Origin: an uncultured Saprospiraceae bacterium
Lineage (GTDB): Bacteria > Bacteroidota > Bacteroidia > Chitinophagales > Saprospiraceae
Direction: 5' to 3'
Length of the DNA stretch: 64,000 bases
NCBI GenBank assembly: GCA_937923485.1
Contig: CALDUE010000011.1
Span: 16,300-80,299, forward strand
This document shows positions 29,074-37,268 of the stretch, one piece after another (the first letter of the stretch is position 1; the number at the start of each line of letters is the position of its first letter). The notes beneath the pieces are model-generated. The model did not search any database, had not been told where the DNA came from, and worked only from the letters and a program-made list of their open reading frames with translations. The position numbers and the translations under genes are program-made.

Positions 29074-29624
29074 TTGCGGCTAGCTTCTTTGTTAGGGTAT
29101 AGCATGACTTCATCAATGCCGTCGTGCTTTTTCCAACGGACGCGCACGTAGGCTTGGCCGATGGCGTCGATCTGTACACCCATATAATCAGGTGTAATCG
29201 GGACTTCACGGTGAAACCTTCTTTCTACCATGACACAAAGCTCAACTTTGGAAGGGCGACCTAAGCTTTGCAGCGCGTTCATAGCCGCATTGATTGTCCG
29301 TCCTGTATACAGCACGTCATCTACTAAGATTACGCGCTGGCCCTGAGTGGAAAATGGCATTTCCATCGGATCGGGTAGCAATTGCTTTGTACCCGTTCGA
29401 AAGTCATCACGAAAGAAGGTGATGTCCAGTTTGCCGAAAGGTAGATGCGGCGCGTATTGGAGGAGACGCTCATGGAGCCGTTCAGCAAAAAAGGTCCCTC
29501 GCGGTTGAATGCCAACAAGTACGGTGTTTTCGAAGTCGCGGTAGCGTTCATGCAAATGCCTTGCAATGCGCTCAAGAACGAGCTTAATTTTGAGCTCTTC
29601 TAAGATGACTTTTTCCTGTGACAC
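29070..29624 (-). CDS. pyrR: PyrR, bifunctional pyrimidine regulator / uracil phosphoribosyltransferase
   Basis: A 184-residue type I phosphoribosyltransferase fold with the PRPP-binding motif VILVDDVLYTGRT at 98-110 and the PyrR-typical FRDDFRT hood and LVGIQPRGTFFAERL. It starts at GTG 29624, 4 bases after a TAGATTTG -7 element, so the mRNA may be leaderless. In Gram-positive bacteria PyrR is an RNA-binding attenuator. In Bacteroidota an RNA-binding role is not assured, and enzymatic UPRT activity is the safer claim. It overlaps pyrB. Confidence 0.94.
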   Translation of the reverse strand: MSQEKVILEELKIKLVLERIARHLHERYRDFENTVLVGIQPRGTFFAERLHERLLQYAPHLPFGKLDITFFRDDFRTGTKQLLPDPMEMPFSTQGQRVILVDDVLYTGRTINAAMNALQSLGRPSKVELCVMVERRFHREVPITPDYMGVQIDAIGQAYVRVRWKKHDGIDEVMLYPNKEASRK

Positions 29625-29628
29625 GGCA

Positions 29629-29636
29629 CAAATCTA
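29629..29636 (-). promoter_or_regulatory. candidate -7 element of pyrRB
   Basis: TAGATTTG on the minus strand fits TAnnTTTG. A TTTC lies 21 bases further upstream as a possible -33 element. It ends 4 bases from the pyrR GTG. Confidence 0.45.
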
Positions 29637-29685
29637 AGGTTATATCGAGGCTTCGACGAAAGGCATTTTCTACATCTTAGAAAGA

Positions 29686-31338
29686 CTACTGACGCTTTTT
29701 GGCGTAGTTGTCTTTCAAGGTGACTGTACGGTTGAAGATTTGACGATCACTTGTCGAATCTGGATCTACAGCAAAATATCCCTTTCTTAGAAATTGTACC
29801 ACTTCGCCTTTCGGCAAAACAGCTGCTGCGGGTTCAATCCAAGCTTCTATAGTTTCCATTGAGTTTGGATTTAAAAATTCACGGAAGTCTTTGCCTTCGT
29901 GTGAATCGGGCGTCTCATCGGTAAAGAGGCGATCGTAAAGATTTATCGTCGCTGGAACAGCTGTTCCTTCGTGAACCCAGTGAATAGTCCCTTTGGGCTT
30001 CAACCCACTTGTGTCCGAACCACTTTTACTTTCTGGGAAATAGCGTGCTTTTACTTCGATAATATTACCATCAGCATCTTTAACTGCTTCGTCTGCTTCG
30101 ATGATGAAACCACTCTTGAGGCGAACCATTCCTCCTAATTTGAGTCGGAAATATTTGCGATTTGCTTCTTCTTTGAAATCGTCTTTTTCGATGAATAGAT
30201 TCCTTCCGAAAGTTAGGTTTCGCGTTCCTGCTTCTTCATCTTCAGGGTTGTTCGCGGTCTCGATAAGCTCTGTTTGACCTTCTGGGTAATTAGTAATTGT
30301 AAGCTTGATAGGATCGAGTACAGCCATCATCCGTTTTGCGGAAGCATTAAGATGTTGCCTGACGAAAAACTCAAGAAGGGAGAGGTCAATCAATTTATCT
30401 CTCTTGGCAACGCCTACGCGATCGTTGAACTCACGGATTGCTGCTGCCGGATAGCCACGACGTCGAGCGCCGCTAATAGTAGGCATACGCGGGTCATCCC
30501 AACCGGTAACATCACCTTCCCTCACCATTTGGATCATCTTCCGCTTACCCATTACAGTATAGGTGAAGTTGAGTCGTGCGAATTCGATTTGACGGCTTGG
30601 AAAGATGCCGAGCTTCTCAATAAACCAATTGTATACGGGGCGGTGGTTTTCGAACTCTAGGGTACAAACGGAGTGTGAGATGTTTTCGATTGAATCACTC
30701 TGGCCGTGGGCGAAGTCATACATCGGATAAATACACCAAGCGTCGCCGGTGCGGTGGTGTGTAGCGTGCTTAATACGATAGATGAGCGGATCACGCATCA
30801 ACATGTTTGGACTCGTCATGTCAATTTTAGCGCGAAGAATGCGTGCTCCATCAGGAAACTCACCTTTTCGCATGCGCTCAAATAGGTCTAGGTTTTCAGC
30901 GACGCTTCGGTCGCGGAACGGAGAATTTGTTCCTGGCTTGGTCGGAGTGCCTTTTTGCTCTGCGATAAGCTCTGGTGATTGGTCATCTACATAGGCATCG
31001 CCTTGCTCAATAAGTTGTTTTGCGAAAGCGTAGAGCCGATCAAAATAATCTGAGGCGTAAAATTCACGATCTTCCCAATCAAAGCCAAGCCATTTCACAT
31101 CCTCTCGGATCGCATTTACATACTCGGTTTCTTCAACCAATGGATTGGTATCGTCGAAGCGAAGGTTTGTTTTGCCTCCAAACTTCTTTGCTGTGGTGAA
31201 TTGAAGACAAATTGAGAATGCGTGACCGAGGTGAAGGTATCCATTTGGCTCAGGCGGAAAACGCATGTGCACTTGCTCGAATCGACCATTATTGAGGTCT
31301 TCGACGATGAATTCTTCGATAAAATTGTTGGTGTCCAT
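29686..31338 (-). CDS. glnS: glutaminyl-tRNA synthetase
   Basis: A 550-residue class I synthetase (E. coli about 554). The ATP motif HLGH is at 36-39 in the GlnRS context RFPPEPNGYLHLGHA. The catalytic domain has DDTNP, YDFAHGQSDSIENISHSVCTLEFENHRPVYNW, and the KMSKS equivalent VMGKRKM, with Gly replacing the usual Ser. Two anticodon-binding beta-barrels follow. Its presence means tRNA-Gln is charged directly. It lies 61 bases upstream of pyrR on the same strand. The swapped-pair repeat is at 29807. Confidence 0.97.
   Translation of the reverse strand: MDTNNFIEEFIVEDLNNGRFEQVHMRFPPEPNGYLHLGHAFSICLQFTTAKKFGGKTNLRFDDTNPLVEETEYVNAIREDVKWLGFDWEDREFYASDYFDRLYAFAKQLIEQGDAYVDDQSPELIAEQKGTPTKPGTNSPFRDRSVAENLDLFERMRKGEFPDGARILRAKIDMTSPNMLMRDPLIYRIKHATHHRTGDAWCIYPMYDFAHGQSDSIENISHSVCTLEFENHRPVYNWFIEKLGIFPSRQIEFARLNFTYTVMGKRKMIQMVREGDVTGWDDPRMPTISGARRRGYPAAAIREFNDRVGVAKRDKLIDLSLLEFFVRQHLNASAKRMMAVLDPIKLTITNYPEGQTELIETANNPEDEEAGTRNLTFGRNLFIEKDDFKEEANRKYFRLKLGGMVRLKSGFIIEADEAVKDADGNIIEVKARYFPESKSGSDTSGLKPKGTIHWVHEGTAVPATINLYDRLFTDETPDSHEGKDFREFLNPNSMETIEAWIEPAAAVLPKGEVVQFLRKGYFAVDPDSTSDRQIFNRTVTLKDNYAKKRQ
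29807..29820 (-). repeat. swapped-pair form GTTTTGCCGAAAGG of the dispersed repeat
   Basis: In glnS, read as V-L-P-K-G. Positions 7 and 14 of the main motif are exchanged together. Confidence 0.8.
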
Positions 31339-31426
31339 TGAATGTGCTTAGGCCGTAAAAGTAGCCTTTGTTACGAGAGGCTGGTATTTCTACGGACGTT
31401 TTTACAAATAGTAGCGTTATTAGAGT

Positions 31427-32017
31427 GTGAAAAGACTCAAAGGGACGTTAATACTACTGGTTTCATTGCTGTTTTGCGGAAGCGTGGCCTTTGCGCAAGT
31501 AGAATGGTTGCCACTACGCATCGATAATGAAAAGAAGCCAATCGCTTTTTTCCCAGGACAAATTGAAGAGATAAGTGATACGGTACCGACAGCGCTTGGG
31601 GAGATGCCCTTTACCACCTATTTTACCAAGGATGATGATGCATTGACGGGTAATCGTCTATATATGATGACCGTTATCGATTACGCTAGGGGTGCTTTTC
31701 CTGCTGATAGTATAGAAAGGAGAAATGCATTTTTTGAGCAAACGGTATCAGCTGCACATGAATCCATTGGAGGGGAGGTAGTAATTTCTCAGCCGACCAA
31801 GTCGGGAACCCATGAAGGATGGATTTTCCGTATTAACTATGGAGAAGAGCGACCAACGGTGGTTAGAAACCGCATGTATATTGTTGGAGATCGCTACTAC
31901 CATCAACAAGTATTTTCTTTTATGAAGGATGGCGGAGTCAAAAGTCGTGAGCGATTCTTTGATAATTTTAATCCTATAGAGCCTGCACCGCCTAAGAGCC
32001 TATCTAAGAAGTCTTAG
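31427..32017 (+). CDS. secreted protein of unknown function
   Basis: GTG start at 31427 directly before a signal peptide (MKRLKGTLILLVSLLFCGSVAFAQ). The mature 170 residues are mixed alpha/beta: FFPGQIEEISDTVPTALGEMPFTTYFTKDD, then YMMTVIDYARGAFPADS, and YIVGDRYYHQQVFS near the end. The pattern of beta strands around a D(Y/W) helix resembles small exported domains seen in many Bacteroidota and Planctomycetes, but I cannot name the family. It lies 82 bases upstream of coaD on the same strand. Confidence 0.75.
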   Translation: MKRLKGTLILLVSLLFCGSVAFAQVEWLPLRIDNEKKPIAFFPGQIEEISDTVPTALGEMPFTTYFTKDDDALTGNRLYMMTVIDYARGAFPADSIERRNAFFEQTVSAAHESIGGEVVISQPTKSGTHEGWIFRINYGEERPTVVRNRMYIVGDRYYHQQVFSFMKDGGVKSRERFFDNFNPIEPAPPKSLSKKS

Positions 32018-32099
32018 GCCAGCGCCTTGAATTACCTTGCAGTTAAACCCACGAAGGACAAATTCGTAGACGTATACTAGCGCTAGAAAATTCAAGGCC

Positions 32100-32561
32100 A
32101 TGAAGATTGCAGTGTTCCCCGGAAGTTTTGATCCAATTACAACGGGTCATGTCGATCTAGTAAAAAGAGCGTTACCTCTATTTGATAAGATTTATATCGC
32201 GATTGGGGTAAACTCGCAGAAGAAGTATCTCAACGATCTTGATACGAGACTGAGATGGATAAAAGAGACTTTTGCTAACGAAGAGAAAGTAGTCGTGGAT
32301 AGTTTTGAGAAACTCACCGCTCACTACTGTCAGCGTATTGGAGCGCGCTATCTGCTTCGTGGATTACGAAATGCATCTGATTTCGATTACGAAAAGACGA
32401 TTAGTCAATTGAATGATATTGTAGGGGGAGGCTTAGAAACGGTATTCCTTATTTCAAGACCGGCGTATTCTCATATCTCAAGCACCATTGTTAGAGAGAT
32501 TATAAAGGGTGGGGGAGATGCTAGCTCTTTTTTGCCAGAGGCTGTGTTGAAGGATATTTAG
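32100..32561 (+). CDS. coaD: pantetheine-phosphate adenylyltransferase
   Basis: A 153-residue nucleotidyltransferase that makes dephospho-CoA from 4'-phosphopantetheine and ATP. The signature FPGSFDPITTGHVDLVKRAL (residues 5-24, with the T/HxGH motif) and YLLRGLRNASDFDYE are diagnostic. The C-terminal SHISSTIVREI is the family's ISST motif. A strong bidirectional terminator follows 26 bases after the stop. Confidence 0.97.
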   Translation: MKIAVFPGSFDPITTGHVDLVKRALPLFDKIYIAIGVNSQKKYLNDLDTRLRWIKETFANEEKVVVDSFEKLTAHYCQRIGARYLLRGLRNASDFDYEKTISQLNDIVGGGLETVFLISRPAYSHISSTIVREIIKGGGDASSFLPEAVLKDI

Positions 32562-32587
32562 CTCTGCAAAGGCCAAGCATAAAAAAA

Positions 32588-32619
32588 GCCGCACACATCT
32601 TTCGATGTGTGCGGCTTTT
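32588..32619. terminator. bidirectional terminator between coaD and the HhH/H1-like gene
   Basis: A perfect 12-bp stem (GCCGCACACATC with GATGTGTGCGGC) with a 4-base loop is flanked by A7 on the left and TTTT on the right. It can stop both converging transcripts. Confidence 0.92.
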
Positions 32620-32643
32620 GCATTTAGAATCTCCTCTAAGAGA

Positions 32644-35322
32644 TTACTTCTTCTTCGCTGCTGGCTTGCGCTTAGCAGCTGTCTTCTTCGCCGCTGGCTT
32701 AGCCTTAGCAGTTGTCTTCTTAGCTGCTGGTTTAGCTTTTGCAGCTGTCTTCTTAGCTGCTGGTTTAGCTTTTGCGGCTGTCTTGCGAGTAGCGGTCTTA
32801 GCTTTTGCAGCAGGCTTCTTCTTAGCAGCTGCTTTGCGAGCACTAGGCTTCGCTTTAGCGGTAGTTTTAACTGCGCGAGTGCTAGACTTGGACATGTACT
32901 TCCCAGCAGCTTCTTTCACTTTTGTGCCGTTGGTATTACGTGCTCCTGACTCATCAACGAGTTGCTCAAGAGCGTCATCGTTCATTTTGATGATATCAGC
33001 ATAGGTTTTCACACCTCGCGTACGGAACATTTGTTGAGCCTTTGGTCCGATACCCTTGATACGAGTCAAGTCGTCACCGTCAGCAGGTGCAGTTGCAGCT
33101 TTCGCCTTCTTAGCAGGAGCTCCAGCAGGAGTTGAATACTTAGAAGGGTCAATTAGGTGCCAGTCGCCTTTTGCAGCTTGAGCAGCAACATTTTTCCAGT
33201 CACGAACATTTGCTTTAGCAACACGGTATCCAACTTCGTCACGAATCGCTTCAAGTGAAGAAATGGTAGCTTTTGCTAGTTGCGCATATGTCTTTACGCC
33301 AGCAGCAAACAGCTTCTCTTGCACTTTAGCTCCAATTCCTGGAAGGTCAGTTAGCGTTTCAGCTCCTTCAGGTAAAGCAGTTTTAGCTTTCGCCTTACGC
33401 TTCTTTCCTGATTTCGCTTTTTTCGCCTTCTTCGGTACTGGTGGGTACTCTTCGTGCTTGCCGTCTTTAGCAAGAGCAGCTACAGTCTTCCAGTAGTCAA
33501 CAGCGAATCCTTTGTACTTAGGACCAGAAGCTTCTGAAACAACAACAAGTTTCTCTAAAGAAGCATTGGCTAACTGATTAAAAGTTTTGATGCCATTTGC
33601 ATTCATTGCCTCAACAACTTTAGCGCCTACACTAGGTAGAGAGATAAGGTCATTGTTGTTTTTAGGCGCTGGAGCTGGGCGTGAGGTACGCTTAGCTCGC
33701 TTGGCACCTTTAACTTTCTTTGGCTTAGGAGCAGTAGGTGGCTTAACTGGAATTTTATCGAAGTCTCCTGCATGTGCATGAGCAGCTGATTGTTTCCAGA
33801 AGTTAATGTCAAAACGTGCGAAACGACGTCCAGCATTTTCTTTAATCGCAGTGAGAATATCATCCTTCGCGCGAGCGAGTTGAGAGAAGGTACTGATACC
33901 TTTTTCGTTCATCGCAGTCTTGACGCTTGGTCCAACACCAGGCAGTACATCAAGGTCCTTATTAGTAGCTTTCTGAAGACGAGCTATATGACGCTCTGTT
34001 GCTGAAAGTTTTGATGTCGGAGCAGCTGCCTGCTTGTCGACCTTTACAGCCTTATTCAATTTCCCAAATCGTCCTTCGGCAGCATACTTAGCTTGACGCT
34101 GGAGAAAAGCGATATTGATATTCTTGTATTTTCCTTTGGTTTGGCTTCTAGCATTTTCCAAAACATCCTTATCAGCTGATGCTACATCGGAGAATGTATT
34201 GATGTTTGCTTTGTGAAGAGCCGCGACGAGTTGCGCGCCGACACCAGGTAATACATGAAGATCATTAGGATTAATGACCTTTTCTTTCTTAGTTCTTCCT
34301 TTTTTAACTTTTGCCTTCGGCATCGGCTTTGGAGGAGTCGGCATTGATTTCGCACCTGCGAGCTTTTTCTCTCCGACTTTGCGGAAGTAGCTCATGTCGA
34401 AATTAACGAAAGGTCGACCACCTTCAGTACGAAGTTTCTCGAGCTTCTCATCAGTTAATGCAGCAAGATCCTTGAAGGTCTTAATTCCGTTAGCAATCAT
34501 TGCATTCAACATCTGCGGTCCTACTTTAGGAACAGAGTTGAGATCATCGTCTGCTAGTGCACTGAGGTCAATTTTAGCGTCCTTCTTGCTCGTAACTTTT
34601 ACGGCTTTCGGTGGAGCTCCGATCTTGTCCCATTCGCCAGCAACAGCATGAGCAGCAGCAGCACGCCAGAAGGTAGGATCGAAATTCTTGAAACGACGTC
34701 CAGCATTTGCGCGAACTTTTTCAAGAGCTTTATCTGATGCTTTAGAAAGCGCAGCAAAAGTTTTAATTCCAGCGTCATGAAGACCATCAACTACACTTTT
34801 ACCAACGAGTGGTAGGCGATGAAGATCTCCAGGGCCAATTGGCTTACGAGGGCGACCGCCACCTTTTCCGCCACGCTTGCGCGTAGGTGTGATGAAACTT
34901 AGTCGTGGTTGAATCCGCTTAGCTCCAAGGCTGTGGTCAGGGAAATATTTTTTTGCTTCTTCGGTACTACCCACTGGAAGAAATTCCTCTTCAACAATAA
35001 GACCTTTATCGTCCCAGCGACGAGCAACAAGTAATAACATCTTGAAACGCTCATCGTTTGAAGGATCGCCTTCGATAGAGAATAAAGATACACTCGTGTT
35101 ATCTTCTTCGATAGCGCGACTCGCGAGTACCTCAACACTACCTTTTGATCCAATACGCTCCTCGAGGGCTGCAAGATCTTGGTGGTACTGTTTGCCCTTT
35201 TGGTTAAAAAGGTTTAATGTGTGAATACGCGCAGACTTATGATGGAAGTCTTTTGCCGCGTCTACAAACTTACGCTTTGCAAGTTTATTGTCTATTTTTT
35301 CTAGACTCGTGGTTACATTCAT
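32644..35322 (-). CDS. seven-repeat helix-hairpin-helix protein with histone-H1-like Lys/Ala tail
   Basis: ATG 35322 is chosen over TTG 35349, giving 892 residues. Residues 1-140 form a globular domain (SVEVLASRAIEEDNTSVSLF, then LLLVARRWDDKG). Seven units of about 70 residues follow, near 165, 259, 353, 455, 557, 654 and 750. Each has a helix-hairpin-helix core (DL..LPGVG....L...GI.TF..LA) and most continue with a GRRF..FD..FW..AAAHA..GDWDKI extension. Basic Lys/Pro linkers join them. The final 80 residues are KPAAKKTAAKA repeats as in histone H1 and bacterial H1-like proteins. I infer a multivalent, non-specific DNA-binding nucleoid protein; no catalytic domain is visible. It has its own good promoter. 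Confidence 0.85.
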   Translation of the reverse strand: MNVTTSLEKIDNKLAKRKFVDAAKDFHHKSARIHTLNLFNQKGKQYHQDLAALEERIGSKGSVEVLASRAIEEDNTSVSLFSIEGDPSNDERFKMLLLVARRWDDKGLIVEEEFLPVGSTEEAKKYFPDHSLGAKRIQPRLSFITPTRKRGGKGGGRPRKPIGPGDLHRLPLVGKSVVDGLHDAGIKTFAALSKASDKALEKVRANAGRRFKNFDPTFWRAAAAHAVAGEWDKIGAPPKAVKVTSKKDAKIDLSALADDDLNSVPKVGPQMLNAMIANGIKTFKDLAALTDEKLEKLRTEGGRPFVNFDMSYFRKVGEKKLAGAKSMPTPPKPMPKAKVKKGRTKKEKVINPNDLHVLPGVGAQLVAALHKANINTFSDVASADKDVLENARSQTKGKYKNINIAFLQRQAKYAAEGRFGKLNKAVKVDKQAAAPTSKLSATERHIARLQKATNKDLDVLPGVGPSVKTAMNEKGISTFSQLARAKDDILTAIKENAGRRFARFDINFWKQSAAHAHAGDFDKIPVKPPTAPKPKKVKGAKRAKRTSRPAPAPKNNNDLISLPSVGAKVVEAMNANGIKTFNQLANASLEKLVVVSEASGPKYKGFAVDYWKTVAALAKDGKHEEYPPVPKKAKKAKSGKKRKAKAKTALPEGAETLTDLPGIGAKVQEKLFAAGVKTYAQLAKATISSLEAIRDEVGYRVAKANVRDWKNVAAQAAKGDWHLIDPSKYSTPAGAPAKKAKAATAPADGDDLTRIKGIGPKAQQMFRTRGVKTYADIIKMNDDALEQLVDESGARNTNGTKVKEAAGKYMSKSSTRAVKTTAKAKPSARKAAAKKKPAAKAKTATRKTAAKAKPAAKKTAAKAKPAAKKTTAKAKPAAKKTAAKRKPAAKKK
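32647..32790 (-). repeat. in-frame tandem repeat coding the Lys/Ala tail
   Basis: About four units of roughly 33-36 bases code PAAKKTAAKAK-type repeats at the extreme 3' end of the HhH/H1-like gene. The DNA units are nearly identical, so copy number is likely to vary between strains by slippage. Confidence 0.75.
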
Positions 35323-35369
35323 GTTCGAATGGTGCTTAGTTAGTTTCAAAAAATGTGTTAAAAGCTGCG

Positions 35370-35400
35370 CAAAATTAACGGTATATTTCTTTTATGCAAA
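35370..35400 (-). promoter_or_regulatory. Bacteroidota-type promoter of the HhH/H1-like gene
   Basis: On the minus strand TTTG (35400-35397) is followed after exactly 19 bases by TAATTTTG (35377-35370), matching the TTTG-N19-21-TAnnTTTG consensus. It predicts a leader of about 40 bases and supports the ATG at 35322. Confidence 0.65.
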
Positions 35401-35570
35401 CTATTGTTAAGATTAATATTCAATTCACTAGCTTTCTTTTTCCAGCCAATATTTAATTGATACTACGGGACAAATCCAACTAGGGTTGCGTACAGAGATT
35501 GTGAACGTTTGATCATTTCTTGGCTTAATGATGTTACATTCGCCGAACGTTCTAACCCTAAAACGAAAAC

Positions 35571-37199
35571 ATGTCAAAAGCAATTTTTGAAGTCCCTCTG
35601 CCGTACAACGAACCTGTTACTCCATATGCTCCTGGAGACGCTGCTACACTTCAATTACACGATGAACTTGCTCGAATGGAATCTGAAAAGATCGAAATAT
35701 TCCAGCGAATCAACGGAAAGAAAGTAGGAGGTAAATCAAAGCGCACTATTCGCCAACCTCACGACCACAAAAAAATACTTGGATCTTTTTATCGAGGAAC
35801 CAAGTCGGATGTAAGCGACGCGATTGATGCAGCACTCAAGGCCCGAGAGCAGTGGGCTGCTACTTCTTGGGAGCATCGTGCATCAATTTTTTTACGAGCA
35901 GCAGACTTATTAAGTGGTCCATATAGAGCACGAATGAATGCTGCAACAATGCTCGGCCAATCCAAAACTGCCTACCAAGCAGAGATAGATGCGACCGCAG
36001 AATTTTGTGACTTCCTCAGATTCAATGCTACGTATATGCAGCAGATCTATGAGCAGCAACCTGAATCAGAACAAGGCATCTGGAATCGCCTCACTTATCG
36101 TCCACTTGAAGGGTTTGTATTTGCAATAACTCCTTTCAACTTTACGAGTATTGCGGGCAACCTCTGTGCAGCTCCAGCAATGCTCGGAAATGTATGTGTC
36201 TGGAAACCTGCCGAAACGCAGATATACAGCGCTCATGTAATCATGGATCTGTTTGAAGAGGCAGGCTTGCCTCCAGGGGTCATTAACTTAGTGTTTACAG
36301 ATGGACCTGCGGCTGGAGATGTAGTATTCAAGCATCCAGATTTTGCTGGACTTCATTTTACAGGAAGTACCAAGGTCTTTAAAGAACTTTGGGGTACCAT
36401 CGGGGCAAATATCAGCCTCTATAAAACCTACCCACGAATAGTAGGTGAAACTGGAGGTAAGGATTTTGTCATCGCACATAAATCATCCGATCCCGAGCAG
36501 GTTGCCGTAGCGCTTTTGAGAGGTGCATTTGAGTTCCAAGGACAGAAATGTTCTGCGGCATCACGAGCTTACTTGCCTAAGAGTCTTTGGCCTAAGATTA
36601 AGAAGCGCATGGTCGCCGATATGAAGACACTGAAGATGGGTACGCCTACAGATTTTACAAACTTCTTAGGCGCAGTAATTGATGAGCGGGCATTTGATCG
36701 TATAACTGCGTACATCGAGCGTGCAAAAGCTGATAAGAAGTCAACTATCATAGCTGGTGGTGGCTTTGACAAGTCAGAAGGTTACTTCATCGAGCCGACT
36801 GTGATTGTAACGACTGATCCACATTCTGAGACTATGGAAGAAGAACTCTTCGGTCCAGTATTGACGATATATGTATACGCAGATAAAGATTGGAAGAAAG
36901 CGCTGAAGCTTGTTGATTCAACCTCTCCATATGCACTTACTGGTGCTGTATTTGCCAATGACCGCTATGCGATTACTGAAGCAGAAATAGCACTAGAAAA
37001 CGCCGCAGGTAACTTCTACATCAATGATAAACCTACCGGTGCAGTCGTTGGTCAGCAACCTTTTGGAGGAGCCCGCGGAAGTGGAACGAACGATAAGGCT
37101 GGTTCAATCTTGAATCTATATCGCTGGTTAAGTCCACGATTAATCAAGGAGAACTTGAATCCACCTCGTGATTATCGCTATCCATTCTTGGCTGAATAG
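35571..37199 (+). CDS. pruA: 1-pyrroline-5-carboxylate dehydrogenase
   Basis: A 542-residue aldehyde dehydrogenase oxidising glutamate-gamma-semialdehyde to glutamate, the second step of proline catabolism. Catalytic Cys327 is in FQGQKCSAAS, the general base Glu293 in GETGGKD, and the NAD-binding FTGSTKVF at 263-270. The NDKPTGAVVGQQPFGGARGSGTNDKAG C-terminal segment is specific for PruA rather than other ALDHs. The first-step enzyme, proline dehydrogenase, is encoded separately at 59096-60307. Confidence 0.96.
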   Translation: MSKAIFEVPLPYNEPVTPYAPGDAATLQLHDELARMESEKIEIFQRINGKKVGGKSKRTIRQPHDHKKILGSFYRGTKSDVSDAIDAALKAREQWAATSWEHRASIFLRAADLLSGPYRARMNAATMLGQSKTAYQAEIDATAEFCDFLRFNATYMQQIYEQQPESEQGIWNRLTYRPLEGFVFAITPFNFTSIAGNLCAAPAMLGNVCVWKPAETQIYSAHVIMDLFEEAGLPPGVINLVFTDGPAAGDVVFKHPDFAGLHFTGSTKVFKELWGTIGANISLYKTYPRIVGETGGKDFVIAHKSSDPEQVAVALLRGAFEFQGQKCSAASRAYLPKSLWPKIKKRMVADMKTLKMGTPTDFTNFLGAVIDERAFDRITAYIERAKADKKSTIIAGGGFDKSEGYFIEPTVIVTTDPHSETMEEELFGPVLTIYVYADKDWKKALKLVDSTSPYALTGAVFANDRYAITEAEIALENAAGNFYINDKPTGAVVGQQPFGGARGSGTNDKAGSILNLYRWLSPRLIKENLNPPRDYRYPFLAE

Positions 37200-37223
37200 G
37201 ATTTAAAAGCCGAAATTTAAGTG

Positions 37224-37268
37224 CGTAGTTAGTTCAAGTATGTGACTTGTAGCTAACTACGTATTTTT
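37224..37268. terminator. terminator between pruA and the glycosidase gene
   Basis: CGTAGTTAG pairs with CTAACTACG, with an inner CAAGT/ACTTG stem, followed by TATTTTTAT on the plus strand. It lies between convergent genes. Confidence 0.8.

Noticed and set aside
32605..33004. Plus-strand frames opposite the Lys/Ala tail
   Set aside because: Hydrophobic low-complexity shadows of the H1-like tail repeats.
33061..33430. GCTTTCGCC-type matches in the HhH/H1-like gene
   Set aside because: They share only about nine bases with the repeat and follow from Lys/Ala codons in the basic linkers.
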